Assembly (NCBI GenBank): GCA_029266945.1
Contig: JARIED010000028.1
Coordinates: 19,201 to 83,200, forward strand
Length of the DNA stretch: 64,000 nt
Direction of reading: 5' to 3'
Origin: Slackia sp.
Lineage (GTDB): Bacteria > Actinomycetota > Coriobacteriia > Coriobacteriales > Eggerthellaceae
This document shows positions 26,947 to 36,243 of the stretch, piece after piece (positions within the stretch are counted from its first letter, which is position 1; each line of letters opens with the position of its first letter). Made by a program: the position numbers and the translations under genes. Under the pieces are notes generated by a model. The model did no database searches. It worked only from the letters and a program-made list of their open reading frames with translations, and was not told where the DNA came from.

Positions 26947-27381
26947 GTGGCCGGTCTATTCGGTGAATATCGCCATAAGATCGATGCCAAAGGCCGCCTT
27001 TCCCTTCCTGCCGCATTTCGAAAGACCTTGACCGAAGACACCCAGTTGGTGGTCGTTCCCGATTCCAAGAACGGCTTCCTTTCCGTCTACACCGTGGATA
27101 ACTACGAAGCGTGGGTGGGCGCTCTGTTCGAGAAGAAGGGCGGCTACAACCCGGGCGATCGCAAGCACGTCATGCTGCGCACCAAACTCAATGCCAGCGC
27201 CATGCCCAACGCGATGGACGCTGCGGGACGCATCAACGTGTCTGCGAAGCAGCGCGAGATGGTGGGGTTGGAAAAAGAAGCGGTTCTGGTGGGCAACACC
27301 GACCATTTTGAGATCTGGGATGCCGCGCGTTGGGATGAATTCCAGAGCAGCGTAGATCTCGACGAATTGCTGTTCTCGTAA
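26947..27381 (+). CDS. mraZ: Transcriptional regulator MraZ
   Basis: A 144-residue AbrB-fold protein that forms ring oligomers and represses its own dcw promoter. Two SpoVT-AbrB repeats are visible: FGEYRHKIDAKGRLSLPAAF near the start and NAMDAAGRINVSAKQRE in the second half. GTG 26947 is preferred because AAGGGGG ends at 26940, 6 nt upstream; the in-frame ATG 26941 touches that site with no spacer. It is the first gene of the wall/division cluster, 11 nt ahead of rsmH. Confidence 0.93.
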   Translation: MAGLFGEYRHKIDAKGRLSLPAAFRKTLTEDTQLVVVPDSKNGFLSVYTVDNYEAWVGALFEKKGGYNPGDRKHVMLRTKLNASAMPNAMDAAGRINVSAKQREMVGLEKEAVLVGNTDHFEIWDAARWDEFQSSVDLDELLFS

Positions 27382-27392
27382 GGAGTCCGCAC

Positions 27393-28361
27393 GTGGAAAA
27401 GATGACAAGCGAATACCGGCATATCCCCGTCCTGCTCGACGAGTGCCTCGAGCAATCGCACCTCAAACCGCAGCACACGTTCGTAGACGCGACGCTCGGC
27501 GGGGCGGGCCATTCTTCCGAAGTGGCACAACGTCTGGGGTCTGACGGCCTTCTGATAGGCATCGACCAGGACGATATGGCGCTCGCCGCCGCGGGAGCCC
27601 GTTTGAAGGCGCTCGGTTCGACTGACCTGCCTCAGATCGAGCTTTTGCGCGGCAACTTCGGAAACCTCGACGAGCTTCTTCTCGAAGCCGAGGTCCCGGG
27701 CATCGACGCTATTCTGTTCGACCTGGGCGTCTCTTCGCCGCAGCTTGATTTTCCGTCGCGGGGGTTCTCGTTCAAGGAGGACGCCCCTCTGGACATGAGG
27801 ATGGATCCGGGCAACCAGACCACAACCGCAGCAGAGCTCATCAACACCCTGGATGCAGCAGAGCTCGCTCGGATCATCCGCGATTGTTCCGATGAGAAGT
27901 GGGCCAGCCGCATCGCGCAGTTCATCGTCGCTGCGCGCGAGCGCGCCCCTATTGAGACGAGCGGGCAGCTCGTCGAGATCATCAAGGCCGCCATTCCCGC
28001 ATCGGCGCGTCGTGCGGGCGGTCACCCCGCCAAAAGGACCTTCCAGGCGTTGCGCATCGAGGTGAATTCCGAGCTTTCGGTCCTGCGCAGCGGTTTGGAG
28101 GCGGCGGTGCGCTGGCTGAATCCGAAGGGCCGTATCCTGGTGATCAGCTACCATTCTCTCGAGGACAGGGTCGTCAAAGAAGTGTTCGCCGAGCATGCGC
28201 GCACGTGCACCTGCCCTCCCGGACTCCCCGTATGCGCGTGCGGGGCCGATCCGGCGCTGAAGATCATCACGCGCAAGCCGATTCTTCCGACGCCGGAAGA
28301 AATCGAGCGCAACCCGCGCGCCCGCAGCGCCAAGCTGCGCGTCGCGGAGAAGATACGTTAA
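27393..28361 (+). CDS. rsmH: 16S rRNA (cytosine(1402)-N4)-methyltransferase
   Basis: A 322-residue SAM-dependent methyltransferase acting on C1402 of 16S rRNA. The start YRHIPVLLDECLE, the SAM loop VDATLGGAGHS, DLGVSSPQLD, HPAKRTFQALRIEVN and ISYHSLEDR are diagnostic. GTG 27393 has AAGGAG 6-7 nt upstream. It follows mraZ in the canonical dcw order. Confidence 0.96.
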   Translation: MEKMTSEYRHIPVLLDECLEQSHLKPQHTFVDATLGGAGHSSEVAQRLGSDGLLIGIDQDDMALAAAGARLKALGSTDLPQIELLRGNFGNLDELLLEAEVPGIDAILFDLGVSSPQLDFPSRGFSFKEDAPLDMRMDPGNQTTTAAELINTLDAAELARIIRDCSDEKWASRIAQFIVAARERAPIETSGQLVEIIKAAIPASARRAGGHPAKRTFQALRIEVNSELSVLRSGLEAAVRWLNPKGRILVISYHSLEDRVVKEVFAEHARTCTCPPGLPVCACGADPALKIITRKPILPTPEEIERNPRARSAKLRVAEKIR

Positions 28362-28423
28362 TGCCGATACGCATGTAGAGCAAGCCGACCGTAGAGCGTT
28401 GCATCTGAAGAAAGGGGGCCGGT

Positions 28424-28909
28424 GTGAGTCGCACGAATGCATACCGTGCCTCCCGGTCGGGATACCTATACGGCAGCTCCGCGCCGGCCGTGCCCGATCG
28501 TTCGGGCGCTGATTTCGAGGTCATACCAGGTCGGCGGGAGTATTCCGATGTGGTGACGCTTCCCACATCGGTTATGGGAATAGCGAAAGTCATCGTCGCG
28601 GCAGCTTTGGTGGTCGCGACGTTGTGCTGTATACGCGTGGGCCTGACCGCGGCGAGCGTCACGAGCTCGATCGCCGCCGACGACCTGAGTGCCAAGATCG
28701 AGAACGCCCGTTCTTACGGCAGCGATCTCGAGGTGCAGCAGAGCAGGCTTTCCAACTCGACCCATATTCGCGTCGAGGCGGCGAGCCTGGGCATGGCGCC
28801 TCCGCTGAGCACCGAAGCGGTCGTGCTGCCCCCCGACATCGTGGCGACGGATGCGGAAGGCAACCTCTCCTTGTCGGGAAGCATCGCCGCCATTGCGAAT
28901 CAAGGATAA
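28424..28909 (+). CDS. ftsL: FtsL-like cell division protein
   Basis: A 161-residue bitopic protein: about 47 polar N-terminal residues, one membrane helix at about 50-75, and an extracellular segment with heptad-like spacing (SAKIENARSYGSDLEVQQSRL) followed by the IRVEAASLGM region typical of FtsL. FtsL forms a complex with FtsQ and activates the FtsW-FtsI synthase. Sequence conservation is low in this family, so the call rests on topology and on position between rsmH and ftsI. GTG 28424 has AAAGGGGG upstream. Confidence 0.82.
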   Translation: MSRTNAYRASRSGYLYGSSAPAVPDRSGADFEVIPGRREYSDVVTLPTSVMGIAKVIVAAALVVATLCCIRVGLTAASVTSSIAADDLSAKIENARSYGSDLEVQQSRLSNSTHIRVEAASLGMAPPLSTEAVVLPPDIVATDAEGNLSLSGSIAAIANQG

Positions 28910-28912
28910 TCG

Positions 28913-30616
28913 ATGAGCGAACGCAGACCATCCAATCCACGCAGCGTTTCCGACGGCTCGCCTTCGAGCCGTCTGTCTTTTATGCTGCTGTCGTTTCTCG
29001 CAATCGCCCTGATATGGGCCGGCCGCCTTGTGTATTTGCAGGTCATCAAGGCCGATGAACTCAGTTCCGCCGCCGCGGCCTCGCGCACGGTGAGCGCCGA
29101 CATCTCTCCGCGTCGCGGAACCATCTACGACCGCAACGGAAACGTGCTGGCCACCAGCGTCGACGCCACGACGGTGTACGCGAACCCCAAAGAGGTGGTC
29201 GATAGGGCGTCGACGGCGCAGGCGCTGGCCGACTCGCTCGGCGGCGACGCCTCCGCCTACCGCGATCTACTCTCCCAGGACACCACCTTCGTTTATCTCA
29301 AACGCAAAGCCGACGTTGATGTGGCCGATGCGTTGCGCGAAGAAGGGCTGGCGGGCGTCTATTTCATCGACGACACGAAGCGCGTCTATCCTTACGGCAA
29401 GGTGGCCGGCCAGGTTCTCGGCTTCGTCAACGTGGACGGCCAGGGCGTGTCGGGGCTCGAGCTGTATTACGATGACATCCTCAAAGGCACGCCTGGCAGG
29501 CTGGTTGTGCAGCGCGGTGGCAAGGGCGTTCCCATCCCCGGCGGCACCGAGGTCGACGATCCCGCCGAAGACGGCCAGGATATCGTAATCTCGATCGATA
29601 TCGACATGCAGAGCTATCTGGAGAAACGCCTTGCCGAAGGCGTCGAGCAGATCGGCGGCGACGACGGCGGCGCGGTGCTCATGGATGCGTCGACGGGCGA
29701 GCTGCTGGCGATCGCCTCCACGCCGTATTTCGATCCGGCGGCTCCGTCCGAATCCGAGGTGGGGTCCGACTCGCTCAAGCCCGTCACGCAGGCATACGAG
29801 CCGGGCTCGATCTTCAAGACCGTCTCCATGACGGCCTTGCTCGAAACCGGCGCGATATCGCCCGACACCACGGTGTTCGCGCCCGCGGGCTTGGCGGCCG
29901 ACGAATACGTGATTACCGACGCCCACGAACGCGGCGATATGACCATGACGGCGCGCTACGTGATGCAGGATTCCTCCAACGTCGGCATCTCGTTGCTCGT
30001 CGAGGGACACCTCGGCTTCGGCCCGCTGTACGACAAAATCGTGTCCTACGGCCTCAACGGCGCCACCGGCATCGATTACCCGGGCGAGGCGGGCGGCTAT
30101 CTGGCCCCCGACGTGGGCACGTGGCCGCAGATCCTCAAGTACAACGTAACGTTCGGCCAGGGCGTGGCGACTACGCCTTTGCAGATGACGCGTTTCTACG
30201 GAGCCCTCATCAACGACGGCGTGGCTGCGACTCCGCACCTGCTGCTGTCCAAGCCGCAGACCGGCGAGGTCATGACCTACGAGTCCGAGACGATCATCGA
30301 GAACAAGGCGGCGATCGCCCCCATGGTGAGCATGCTCGAGACGGTCGTCGAAGAGGGAACGGGCAAAGGCGCCGCCATCGAAGGCTATGTCGTGGCGGGC
30401 AAGACGGGCACCGCGGAATACGTCGACGAGGAAACCGGCCAGTACGCCAGGCATTCCTACAACCTCGATTTCGTCGGCGTGCTTCCGAACGCTTCGACGC
30501 CGCTCGTGTGTTTTGTGGGTGTGAACGAGGTTCCCTACGAGCGAAATACCACCGAAGTGTTTAAGGATATAATGACCGAAGCCATAAGCCGCTACCGCGT
30601 GGTTCAAAGCGACTAG
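28913..30616 (+). CDS. ftsI: Peptidoglycan transpeptidase, class B PBP (FtsI/PBP3)
   Basis: A 567-residue septal transpeptidase that crosslinks new peptidoglycan with FtsW. One membrane anchor (about 24-43) is followed by the dimerisation domain with SPRRGTIYDRNG, then the transpeptidase domain with all three active motifs: SIFK at 299-302, SSN at 354-356 and KTG at 497-499. There are no PASTA domains. AAGGA lies just before the ATG, 3 nt after ftsL. The next cluster gene is murF, so the murE normally found here is missing. Confidence 0.94.
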   Translation: MSERRPSNPRSVSDGSPSSRLSFMLLSFLAIALIWAGRLVYLQVIKADELSSAAAASRTVSADISPRRGTIYDRNGNVLATSVDATTVYANPKEVVDRASTAQALADSLGGDASAYRDLLSQDTTFVYLKRKADVDVADALREEGLAGVYFIDDTKRVYPYGKVAGQVLGFVNVDGQGVSGLELYYDDILKGTPGRLVVQRGGKGVPIPGGTEVDDPAEDGQDIVISIDIDMQSYLEKRLAEGVEQIGGDDGGAVLMDASTGELLAIASTPYFDPAAPSESEVGSDSLKPVTQAYEPGSIFKTVSMTALLETGAISPDTTVFAPAGLAADEYVITDAHERGDMTMTARYVMQDSSNVGISLLVEGHLGFGPLYDKIVSYGLNGATGIDYPGEAGGYLAPDVGTWPQILKYNVTFGQGVATTPLQMTRFYGALINDGVAATPHLLLSKPQTGEVMTYESETIIENKAAIAPMVSMLETVVEEGTGKGAAIEGYVVAGKTGTAEYVDEETGQYARHSYNLDFVGVLPNASTPLVCFVGVNEVPYERNTTEVFKDIMTEAISRYRVVQSD

Positions 30617-30655
30617 CCGCCCGTGCGCGGGCGTTCACGTCAGAAAGCATCGAAC

Positions 30656-32110
30656 ATGAAACTGGACACGAACCGCATTCTCGATATCACGGGCGGGCGC
30701 CTCGCGCTCGCCCCCGCAGACGCCGAGCGCGACCTGGTGGGTCTCACCTGGGATTCGCGCACGGCATGGCAGGATTGCCTCTACGCCGCCCTTCCGGGCG
30801 AGCGCGTCGACGGCAACGACTTCATCGCGTCGGCCGTCGAGGCAGGCGCCATGCTGGCGCTGGCGGGCCGCGAGCCCGATGGCGCCGCCATCGAGGCGGC
30901 GCGTTCCCGCGGAGCGGGCATCGCCGTGGTCGACGACGTCGAGGCCGCCATCACGGCGCTTGCCGCCGCATGGCGTTCCATGCTCTCGGCTACGGTCGTG
31001 GGCATCACGGGCTCGGTGGGCAAGACCACGGTGAAAAGCCTCACGCGCCAGGTCCTTTCCTCGCGTTTCAAGACCGTCGCCACCAAGGGTAACTTCAACA
31101 ACGAGCTCGGCGCGCCTTACACGGTGCTTTCGGCCGATGCCGACTGCGAGATGCTCGTCGTGGAGATGGGCATGGACGACCTGGGCCAGATTGCCCATAT
31201 CTGTTCGTTCGCCAAGCCTGACATGGGCCTGGTCAACAACGTCGGCGTGTCGCATCTCGAGCGCCTCGGGTCGCGCGAGAACATCGCCCGCGCCAAGGCC
31301 GAGCTCTTCGACGCGCTCGAGCCGGGCTCGTTCGCATTCGTGAACGCGGCCGACGACATGACGCCGTTCCTGCGCACGTGCGGCCGCCTGGCCGAGGGCG
31401 AACTGAACGAAGCCGCCTTCAGCGCGGCGGGCGAGCCCGAGGGCGAAGGCTGCGCGGTCTGGGCCGAGGACGTCTCGGTCGATGACGAGGGCCGTCCGAG
31501 CTTCACGCTGTGCGCCCGCGGCTTCGCCGTCGTCGGTGCCGGTGCCGAACGCGTCGCATGCTCGCTGGGCCTGCGCGGCGTCCACAACGTATCCAACGCC
31601 TGCGGCGCGGCGGCGATCGGCCTCGCGTGCGACATCGATCTGTCCGATGTTGCCCGCGCGCTGGGCGAGGCCCGTCCCGAGGCGGGCCGCCAGGAGGTCA
31701 AGCGCGCGGCGTGCGGCGCCGTGGTGTTCGACGACGCCTACAACGCGAGCCCCGCGTCCATGAAAGCGTCGCTTGCCATGCTCGCAAGCTATAAAGCGTC
31801 CGGGCGCAAGATCGCCGTGCTCGGCGATATGGGCGAACTCGGCGCGGCAAGCGTCGAAGGCCACAAGGAAACGGGCCGCGCGGCGGCTCAGGCAGGCGTC
31901 GCCCTGCTCGTCTGTGCGGGCGAGGCCGCGGCCGATATCGCCGCGGGCGCCCTCGAGGCCGGCATGGCCGAAGAGCGCATCGTGCGCGTCGCCGATGCCG
32001 ATGAGGCCGTGCGCGCTTTGGAAGGAAGGGTCGATTCGTCGGATGTCGTGCTGGTGAAAGCCTCGCACTTCATGCGTCTCGACCGCGTCGTCGAAGGGAT
32101 AATCGCCTAA
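30656..32110 (+). CDS. murF: UDP-N-acetylmuramoyl-tripeptide--D-alanyl-D-alanine ligase
   Basis: A 484-residue Mur ligase adding D-Ala-D-Ala to the UDP-MurNAc tripeptide. Features: TWDSRT near the start, the ATP loop GITGSVGKTT at about 116-125, the conserved KGNFNNELGAP, VEMGMDDLGQI, HNVSNACGAAAIG, FDDAYNASPASM and GDMGELG. ATG 30656 begins the conserved N-terminus. The last base of its TAA is the first base of the mraY ATG, indicating translational coupling. Confidence 0.95.
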   Translation: MKLDTNRILDITGGRLALAPADAERDLVGLTWDSRTAWQDCLYAALPGERVDGNDFIASAVEAGAMLALAGREPDGAAIEAARSRGAGIAVVDDVEAAITALAAAWRSMLSATVVGITGSVGKTTVKSLTRQVLSSRFKTVATKGNFNNELGAPYTVLSADADCEMLVVEMGMDDLGQIAHICSFAKPDMGLVNNVGVSHLERLGSRENIARAKAELFDALEPGSFAFVNAADDMTPFLRTCGRLAEGELNEAAFSAAGEPEGEGCAVWAEDVSVDDEGRPSFTLCARGFAVVGAGAERVACSLGLRGVHNVSNACGAAAIGLACDIDLSDVARALGEARPEAGRQEVKRAACGAVVFDDAYNASPASMKASLAMLASYKASGRKIAVLGDMGELGAASVEGHKETGRAAAQAGVALLVCAGEAAADIAAGALEAGMAEERIVRVADADEAVRALEGRVDSSDVVLVKASHFMRLDRVVEGIIA

Positions 32111-33168
32111 TGCTCAGCAGTGTTTTCTCGTCTTACCCCACGTTCCTCGTATTTTTGGGCTTCGCGGTCGCGGCCGCTATCACCATGGTCCTCATGCCCG
32201 CGTGGATCAAGCTCCTTACGCGCACGCATATCGGCCAGCAGGTGCGCGCCGACGGCCCTCAGAGCCATCTGGTGAAGCAGGGCACGCCCACCATGGGCGG
32301 CGTCATCATGATCGTCGCGATCGTGCTGACCGCGCTTCTGGTCGCCGAGCCGTCCCCCGAGTTCATCGCGGCGCTCGTGGCCACGCTGGCCATCGGCGCC
32401 CTGGGCCTGTTCGACGATGCGTCGAAGGTCATCCACGAGCGCTCGCTGGGCCTGACGCCGAAGGGCAAGCTGATCGGCCAGTTCTCCACGTTCGCGGTGT
32501 TCACCCTGGTGGTCGTGAATTTCATGGGCATCGAGCCGATCGTGCACATCCCGTTCCTTCCGCCGATCGACCTCGGCGTGCTCACAACCGCCATCCCGTG
32601 CGGCTTCATCGAGGGCGGCTTCCAGATTCCGTGGCTCTACCTGGCGTTCAGCCTCATTCTGCTGGGCGGCCTGAGCAACGCCGTCAATCTGACCGACGGC
32701 CTCGACGGCCTGGCGGCCGGCACGGTCATGGTGGTCATGGTGGTCATGGCGGCCGTTTCGTATCGCCTCGACATGTTGCCGATCGCCGTGCTCTCGGCCA
32801 CTATCGCGGGCGCCTGCGTCGGATTTTTGTGGTTCAACGCCTACCCAGCCGACATCTTCATGGGCGATACGGGCTCTCTCGCGCTTGGCGCGGCCCTCGG
32901 CTGCGTGGCCATGCTCACCAAGACCGAGGTCTACTCGATCATCATCGGCGGCCTGTTCGTCGCCGAGGCCCTGTCGGTCATGCTGCAGGTGCTCTACTTC
33001 AAGCGAACCAAGAAGAGGCTGTTCCTCATGGCGCCGCTGCATCACCACTTCGAGAAGAAGGGATGGAGCGAGACGAAGGTCGTCATCCGCTTCTGGATCG
33101 TGTCGGGCGTGCTCGCCGCGTTCGGTTTCGTTCTGTGGTTCATTCAGCCCATCGTGATGGCGGGCTAG
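32110..33168 (+). CDS. mraY: Phospho-N-acetylmuramoyl-pentapeptide-transferase
   Basis: A 352-residue integral membrane enzyme that joins phospho-MurNAc-pentapeptide to undecaprenyl phosphate, making lipid I. About ten helices; active-site motifs are GTPTMGG near residue 58, LFDDASKV with the Asp pair, NLTDGLDGLA, and APLHHHFEKKGWSE near the C-terminus. It overlaps the murF stop by 1 nt. Confidence 0.97.
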   Translation: MLSSVFSSYPTFLVFLGFAVAAAITMVLMPAWIKLLTRTHIGQQVRADGPQSHLVKQGTPTMGGVIMIVAIVLTALLVAEPSPEFIAALVATLAIGALGLFDDASKVIHERSLGLTPKGKLIGQFSTFAVFTLVVVNFMGIEPIVHIPFLPPIDLGVLTTAIPCGFIEGGFQIPWLYLAFSLILLGGLSNAVNLTDGLDGLAAGTVMVVMVVMAAVSYRLDMLPIAVLSATIAGACVGFLWFNAYPADIFMGDTGSLALGAALGCVAMLTKTEVYSIIIGGLFVAEALSVMLQVLYFKRTKKRLFLMAPLHHHFEKKGWSETKVVIRFWIVSGVLAAFGFVLWFIQPIVMAG

Positions 33169-33200
33169 GGGCGTCGTCGCCTCTGCGCCGAACGATGAAG

Positions 33201-33234
33201 GCATCGCCGCTTCGACGCGGCGATGCGTGTTTAT
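33201..33234 (+). terminator. Hairpin between mraY and murD, possible partial terminator
   Basis: A perfect 10-bp stem (GCATCGCCGC with GCGGCGATGC) with a 6-nt loop, then GTGTTTAT. The T tract is weak, so some read-through into murD is likely. Confidence 0.55.
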
Positions 33235-33264
33235 AAGGGAAAACGTCGATGAGAGGGAATCATC

Positions 33265-34725
33265 ATGGATAACGGATGCATCGAAGGCCGCAAGGCGGCC
33301 GCCGCAATGCTCGGAGACGTGCTTGTCCTGGGCCTCGGCAAAAGCGGCAAGGCGGTGGCGCGTTACTGCCTCGACTTTCTGGGGTCGCGCGTGAACAGCC
33401 TCACCATCGCCGCCGGCGAGCCTAACGACGACGCCCGCGCCTTCGCGCACGAGTGCGAGCGCCGAGGCGCGAAGGTGTATTTCGACCGCTACACGTTCGA
33501 GAAGCGCTACGACCTGTGCGTCGCCAGCCCCGGCATCTCGCAGTTCTCCCGCTTCTACGAAAACGCCGCCGCCGCATGTGCGGCCGTGATCAGCGAGGTC
33601 GAGTTCGCGTGGCGCGAGAGCCGTGCCGATTCGCGCTGGATCGCGGTCACCGGCACGAACGGCAAGACCACCACGACCACGCTCATCACCCACATCCTGC
33701 GTGAAGCGGGCGAGAGGGTCGCCGCCGTGGGCAATATCGGCAACACCTGCATCGACGCCGTCGCCGCCGACGAGGCCGACGTGTTCGTCGCCGAGGTCAG
33801 CTCGTTCCAGCTGGCTTCCATGGACCTGTTCGCGCCCGAGGTGGCGGTGCTGCTCAACATCACGCCCGACCACCTGTACTGGCATATGACCTTCGATGCG
33901 TACGCCGAGGCGAAGAAGAACGTCTACCGCCGCCTGTTCGTCTCGGAGGGAACGCTCGTGATCGATGCGGTATGCGATGTCACGCGCGCCTGCATCAAGG
34001 AATTCAAAAACGACGACGCCCGCGGCTTCGACTACATCCCGATCGGATGCGCTGCAGGTCTCGACCGCAGCATGAAGGACGCCTGCGGCTCCCGCAACGC
34101 GGCGTGGCTGCATGACGGCATGCTGCGGGTCGAATACGGCGACGAGTCGATCGAACTGGTCGCCGCTTCAAGCCTGCGCATCAAGGGCGAGCATAACGCG
34201 AGCAACGCGCTCGCGGCCGCCAGCGCTGCTTTGGCGGCGGGCGTGGCGCCGGAGCACGTGCGTCGCGGCCTGCGCTCCTTCATGCCGCTCGAGCATCGCC
34301 TCGAGCCGTGCGGCGATATCGCGGGTGTGACGTTTTTCAACGACTCTAAGGCGACCAACGTGGACGCCTCGTGCAAGGCGTTGTCCGCCTTCGCGCCCGG
34401 CAGCGCGATCTTCCTGCTCGGCGGCCACGACAAGGGCACCGAGCTCGACGACCTGGTGCGCGACGCATCCGCTATCTGCAGCGGCGTGGTGTGCTTCGGT
34501 GCGGCGGGCGAGCGCTTCGCCAAGGCTTTCGCCGACTCTGCCATCGAGGTGGCCCGCGCCGAGCATATGGAAGACGCGCTGGACGCCGCCATCGCCATGG
34601 CCGAGCCCGGCCAGTCCGTGGTGCTTTCGCCCGCATGCGCGTCGTTCGACGAGTTCGATTCGTTCGAGCATCGCGGCCGCGTCTTCAAGCAGCTCGTCGA
34701 CTTCCGCGCGCAGCGCAAGCGCTAG
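33265..34725 (+). CDS. murD: UDP-N-acetylmuramoylalanine--D-glutamate ligase
   Basis: A 486-residue Mur ligase adding D-glutamate. The N-terminal domain has the VLGLGKSGKAVARY dinucleotide-like fold, the ATP loop GTNGKTTT starts at residue 130, then AEVSSFQL, NITPDHLYWH, LRIKGEHNASNALAA and FFNDSKATNVDA, and LLGGHDKG near the C-terminus. GAGAGGGA lies before the ATG. It is separated from mraY by a hairpin and 96 nt, and runs closely into ftsW. Confidence 0.95.
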   Translation: MDNGCIEGRKAAAAMLGDVLVLGLGKSGKAVARYCLDFLGSRVNSLTIAAGEPNDDARAFAHECERRGAKVYFDRYTFEKRYDLCVASPGISQFSRFYENAAAACAAVISEVEFAWRESRADSRWIAVTGTNGKTTTTTLITHILREAGERVAAVGNIGNTCIDAVAADEADVFVAEVSSFQLASMDLFAPEVAVLLNITPDHLYWHMTFDAYAEAKKNVYRRLFVSEGTLVIDAVCDVTRACIKEFKNDDARGFDYIPIGCAAGLDRSMKDACGSRNAAWLHDGMLRVEYGDESIELVAASSLRIKGEHNASNALAAASAALAAGVAPEHVRRGLRSFMPLEHRLEPCGDIAGVTFFNDSKATNVDASCKALSAFAPGSAIFLLGGHDKGTELDDLVRDASAICSGVVCFGAAGERFAKAFADSAIEVARAEHMEDALDAAIAMAEPGQSVVLSPACASFDEFDSFEHRGRVFKQLVDFRAQRKR

Positions 34726-34737
34726 GGGCTGGTGATC

Positions 34738-36243
34738 GTGGCCCGCACGGCGTCTTCTTACGATACAACCGGACCCGTCGCGCGCGACCAGGCGCGCCGC
34801 CAGGCCGACGCCCGCGGCGTGCCGGCCGATATCATGCTGCCTCGCGTCATGCTGGTGGTCGCCACCATCCTTTTGGTGCTGGTCGGCCTGGTCATGGTGT
34901 TTTCCGCATCCACCATCGAAGCCATCTCGCAGGGCGACAGCATCTTCTCGTACGTCTCGAAGCAGGTACTGTTCGTGCTGGTGGGAGGCGCGATCGCCTT
35001 CGTGCTGGCGAAGTTCGTCCCGTATCACGTCTGGCTGGACGGCCCGTGGTTTTGCATCGGATGGGGCTCGGCGATACTCATGTTGCTGGCGGTGCCGGTC
35101 ATCGGCACCGAAATCCTTGGCGCGAAACGCTGGATCTTCATCGGCGGCATGAGCATCCAGCCCACCGAGTTCGCCAAGATCGCGCTCGTGGTGGCCGCCG
35201 CAGGCATTCTCCATCGGTATCGCGAGGAGATGTCGAGCTTGCGCGACACGGTGATAGCCGCCTTCGTGCTCGTCGTCGCGCCTCTGGGTTTTCTGTACGT
35301 GACGCAGTCGGACATGGGCTCGGCCATCGTGATCTTGATGGGCGCGTTCGCGGTCATGTGGCTCGGCGAGGCGCCGCTGCGTTGGTTCATTCCACTGGTC
35401 GGCGTCGTTGTCGTGGCGGGCGTGTTCGGCATGGTGGGCTATCGCGCCGACCGTCTTGCCGTGTGGCTCAATCCGTGGGACGACGGCTACGGCGGCTACG
35501 GCACCGGCTATCAGATGATCAGGTCGTTCTACGCCTTCGCCGAAGGCGGCCTGTTCGGCGTGGGCCTGGGCAATTCGCGCGAGAAGTTCCTTTACCTTCC
35601 CGAAGCCGAGACCGACTTCATCTTCTCGGTCATCGGCGAAGAGCTCGGCCTGGTAGGGGCGCTTGCGGTCATCGGATTGTTCCTCGTGGTTTTGTTCGCG
35701 GGCCTGCGCATCGCGCATCGCGCCCCCGATCCGTTCGGCACCGCCATGGCGGGCGGCCTTACGGTGATGCTCGTGGGCCAGGCGTTCTTGAACATCGCCT
35801 GCGCCACGGGAATCTTTCCGACCACGGGCAAGCCGCTGCCGTTCATTTCGTCGGGCGGATCGTCGGTGATCGCGTCGCTGCTCATCGTGGGCTTGGTCAT
35901 GTCGGTCTCGGTAGGGTCGAACGTGCTGACGCCGTATGAGCGCCGTCGCAACGACCTGAACGTGATCAGGGTCGAGCAGCCCGGCCGCCGCCGCGACGAC
36001 GCTTCGGGCGTTCGCGGACGAGACGAGCGCTCCCGCGGGTTCTCGCGCGCGTCAGGCAGGGGTTCCGACGCGTCGCAGTCGCGCCGCCGCCAGCGCGGGT
36101 CGGGCGCGGTTTCGCCGTCGTCGCGCTCGGAAGGGCGGCGTTCGACATCGGGCGCTTCGTCTCGAAGCGAAGAGGCGCGTCGGGAATTCCGTCGCGAAAG
36201 GGCGCGTCAGCGTGCCCTCGATTCCGAAAGGGGAAGGCGATGA
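34738..36243 (+). CDS. ftsW: Septal peptidoglycan polymerase FtsW (SEDS family)
   Basis: A 501-residue SEDS glycosyltransferase with about ten helices that polymerises lipid II at the septum. SEDS features: GAKRWIFIGGMSIQPTEFAKI, TQSDMGSAIVI, GYQMIRSFYAFAEGG with GVGLGNS, and FISSGGSSVIASL. GTG 34738 has AGGGG about 9 nt upstream; GTG 34732 is too close to it. After the last helix comes an 85-residue Arg/Ser/Gly-rich basic tail, unusual in length. The TGA stop overlaps the murG ATG. Confidence 0.94.
   Translation: MARTASSYDTTGPVARDQARRQADARGVPADIMLPRVMLVVATILLVLVGLVMVFSASTIEAISQGDSIFSYVSKQVLFVLVGGAIAFVLAKFVPYHVWLDGPWFCIGWGSAILMLLAVPVIGTEILGAKRWIFIGGMSIQPTEFAKIALVVAAAGILHRYREEMSSLRDTVIAAFVLVVAPLGFLYVTQSDMGSAIVILMGAFAVMWLGEAPLRWFIPLVGVVVVAGVFGMVGYRADRLAVWLNPWDDGYGGYGTGYQMIRSFYAFAEGGLFGVGLGNSREKFLYLPEAETDFIFSVIGEELGLVGALAVIGLFLVVLFAGLRIAHRAPDPFGTAMAGGLTVMLVGQAFLNIACATGIFPTTGKPLPFISSGGSSVIASLLIVGLVMSVSVGSNVLTPYERRRNDLNVIRVEQPGRRRDDASGVRGRDERSRGFSRASGRGSDASQSRRRQRGSGAVSPSSRSEGRRSTSGASSRSEEARREFRRERARQRALDSERGRR

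Noticed and set aside
32107..34113. A 668-codon minus-strand frame opposite mraY and murD
   Set aside because: It spans two well-identified genes and the gap between them; composition is the mirror of MraY/MurD codons.
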